14,406 nt of DNA from Gemmatimonadota bacterium. GTDB taxonomy: Bacteria > Gemmatimonadota > Gemmatimonadetes > Gemmatimonadales > Gemmatimonadaceae. A program made the position numbers and the translations under genes. Under the pieces are notes generated by a model. That model made no database searches and had not been told where the DNA came from. It saw only the letters and a list, made by a program, of their open reading frames with translations. The stretch is from the NCBI GenBank assembly GCA_028287225.1, contig JAQBPZ010000380.1:1-14406 (forward strand). Direction: 5' to 3'. Positions within the stretch are counted from its first letter, which is position 1; each line of letters starts with the position of its first letter. Positions 14,075-14,406 of this stretch are shown one piece after another.

Positions 14075-14087
14075 TCGCGCGGCGGCC
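14059..14087 (+). terminator. GC hairpin straddling the deoxynucleoside kinase stop codon
   Basis: Bases 14059-14070 pair perfectly with 14076-14087 (core CCGCCGCGCG / CGCGCGGCGG), a 12-bp stem around the 5-base loop CTGAT that contains the TGA stop codon. No U-run follows. It probably ends or protects the kinase transcript ahead of the next gene's own promoter. Confidence 0.5.
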
Positions 14088-14117
14088 GGCGCGCGGATCT
14101 CGCTCGGCACCACCGGG

Positions 14118-14123
14118 TAGAAT
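14118..14123 (+). promoter_or_regulatory. Candidate -10 element (TAGAAT) for the lipoprotein gene
   Basis: TAGAAT differs from the TATAAT consensus at one base and lies 46 bases upstream of the lipoprotein ATG, in the 95-bp gap after the deoxynucleoside kinase gene. No good -35 hexamer is present at the usual distance. A clear Shine-Dalgarno, GGAG (14159-14162), sits 7 bases before the start codon. Confidence 0.4.
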
Positions 14124-14169
14124 GCCCATCGCAACCGTCCGCCCGCGACGGCACTCACGGAGAATCGCC

Positions 14170-14406
14170 ATGGTCCACCCGTCTCGCCTCGCGCGCCGCG
14201 CCCTCGTTCCTGCCGCCGCGCTCGCGCTGCTCGGCGGCTGCCGGGAGCGGGCGAGCGCGCCGGACACCACGCTCGCAACCGACTCCTCGCTGGCGCAGGA
14301 CCTCGCCATGGCCCAGCGCAACGCGCCGGGCCCCCTGATCTTCAACGACGCCCCGGCCGGCGCCGCTCAGCCCGCGAGCCCCGCGGCCGGCGCCCCGGCG
14401 CCTCGC
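14170..14406 (+). CDS. Putative lipoprotein (3'-truncated by window end)
   Basis: The first 79 residues of a secreted lipoprotein; the frame runs off the window without a stop. It has a classical type II signal peptide: Arg-rich n-region MVHPSRLARR, hydrophobic h-region ALVPAAALAL, and lipobox LLGGC with lipidation Cys24. The mature part starts RERASAPDTTLATDSSLAQD and continues into an Ala/Pro-rich, low-complexity stretch (61-79), probably a flexible periplasmic tether. The TTLATDSSLAQDLAMA pattern resembles short lipoproteins I associate with Gemmatimonadota genomes. The start is supported by GGAG at 14159-14162 with 7-base spacing. No functional domain is visible in the available part. Confidence 0.8.
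   Translation, partial: MVHPSRLARRALVPAAALALLGGCRERASAPDTTLATDSSLAQDLAMAQRNAPGPLIFNDAPAGAAQPASPAAGAPAPR

Overview
The window is very GC-rich and densely coded, with twelve protein genes. Two are cut by the window edges. Gene style suggests a Gemmatimonadota (Gemmatimonas-like) bacterium: strong third-position G/C, PAS-rich hybrid kinases, a FliA/WhiG-type sigma factor, short lipoproteins with a Leu-Gly-Gly-Cys lipobox, heptamer-repeat spacers between convergent genes, and a small protein family shared with Bacteroidetes. This placement is inferred from recalled family distribution, not from a search.

Layout. (a) 1-1891, plus strand: the 3' part of an NAD-dependent epimerase gene, overlapping a dihydrodipicolinate-synthase-family aldolase gene; probably a catabolic operon. 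(b) 1892-2188: a convergent gap almost filled by a repeat element bounded by 29-bp inverted repeats. (c) 2189-2692, minus: a conserved protein of unknown function, divergent from (d) 2794-5800, plus: a cytosolic PAS-PAS-PAS hybrid histidine kinase followed by a PAP2 phosphatase. (e) 5801-5868: a convergent gap with a heptamer array. (f) 5869-7068, minus: a TIGR01777-type epimerase preceded by a 71-residue FlgM-like protein. (g) 7366-8784, plus: an NtrC-type sigma-54 activator, followed by a hairpin and a 365-bp gap with a double palindrome, then a FliA/WhiG-type sigma factor (9150-9902). (h) 9910-13204, minus: a membrane-anchored Cache-HAMP-PAS hybrid kinase, translationally coupled to a small degenerate histidine-kinase-like protein. 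(i) 13263-13364: a 40-bp tandem repeat. (j) 13385-14406, plus: a deoxynucleoside kinase and the start of a lipoprotein gene.

The central half of the window (2.8-13.2 kb) is dominated by signal transduction: two hybrid kinases with related PAS domains, a receiver-containing sigma-54 activator, an alternative sigma factor, a possible anti-sigma factor and a possible phosphotransfer protein. The flagellar-type signatures of three of these (FlrC/FlbD-like HTH, FliA-like sigma, FlgM-like small protein) hint at a shared motility or surface-development circuit, although no flagellar structural gene is present. I found no mobile-element genes, CRISPR array, tRNA or rRNA. No clearly novel multi-gene system is evident. 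The most unusual features are the non-coding repeat structures and the coupled kinase/degenerate-kinase pair.
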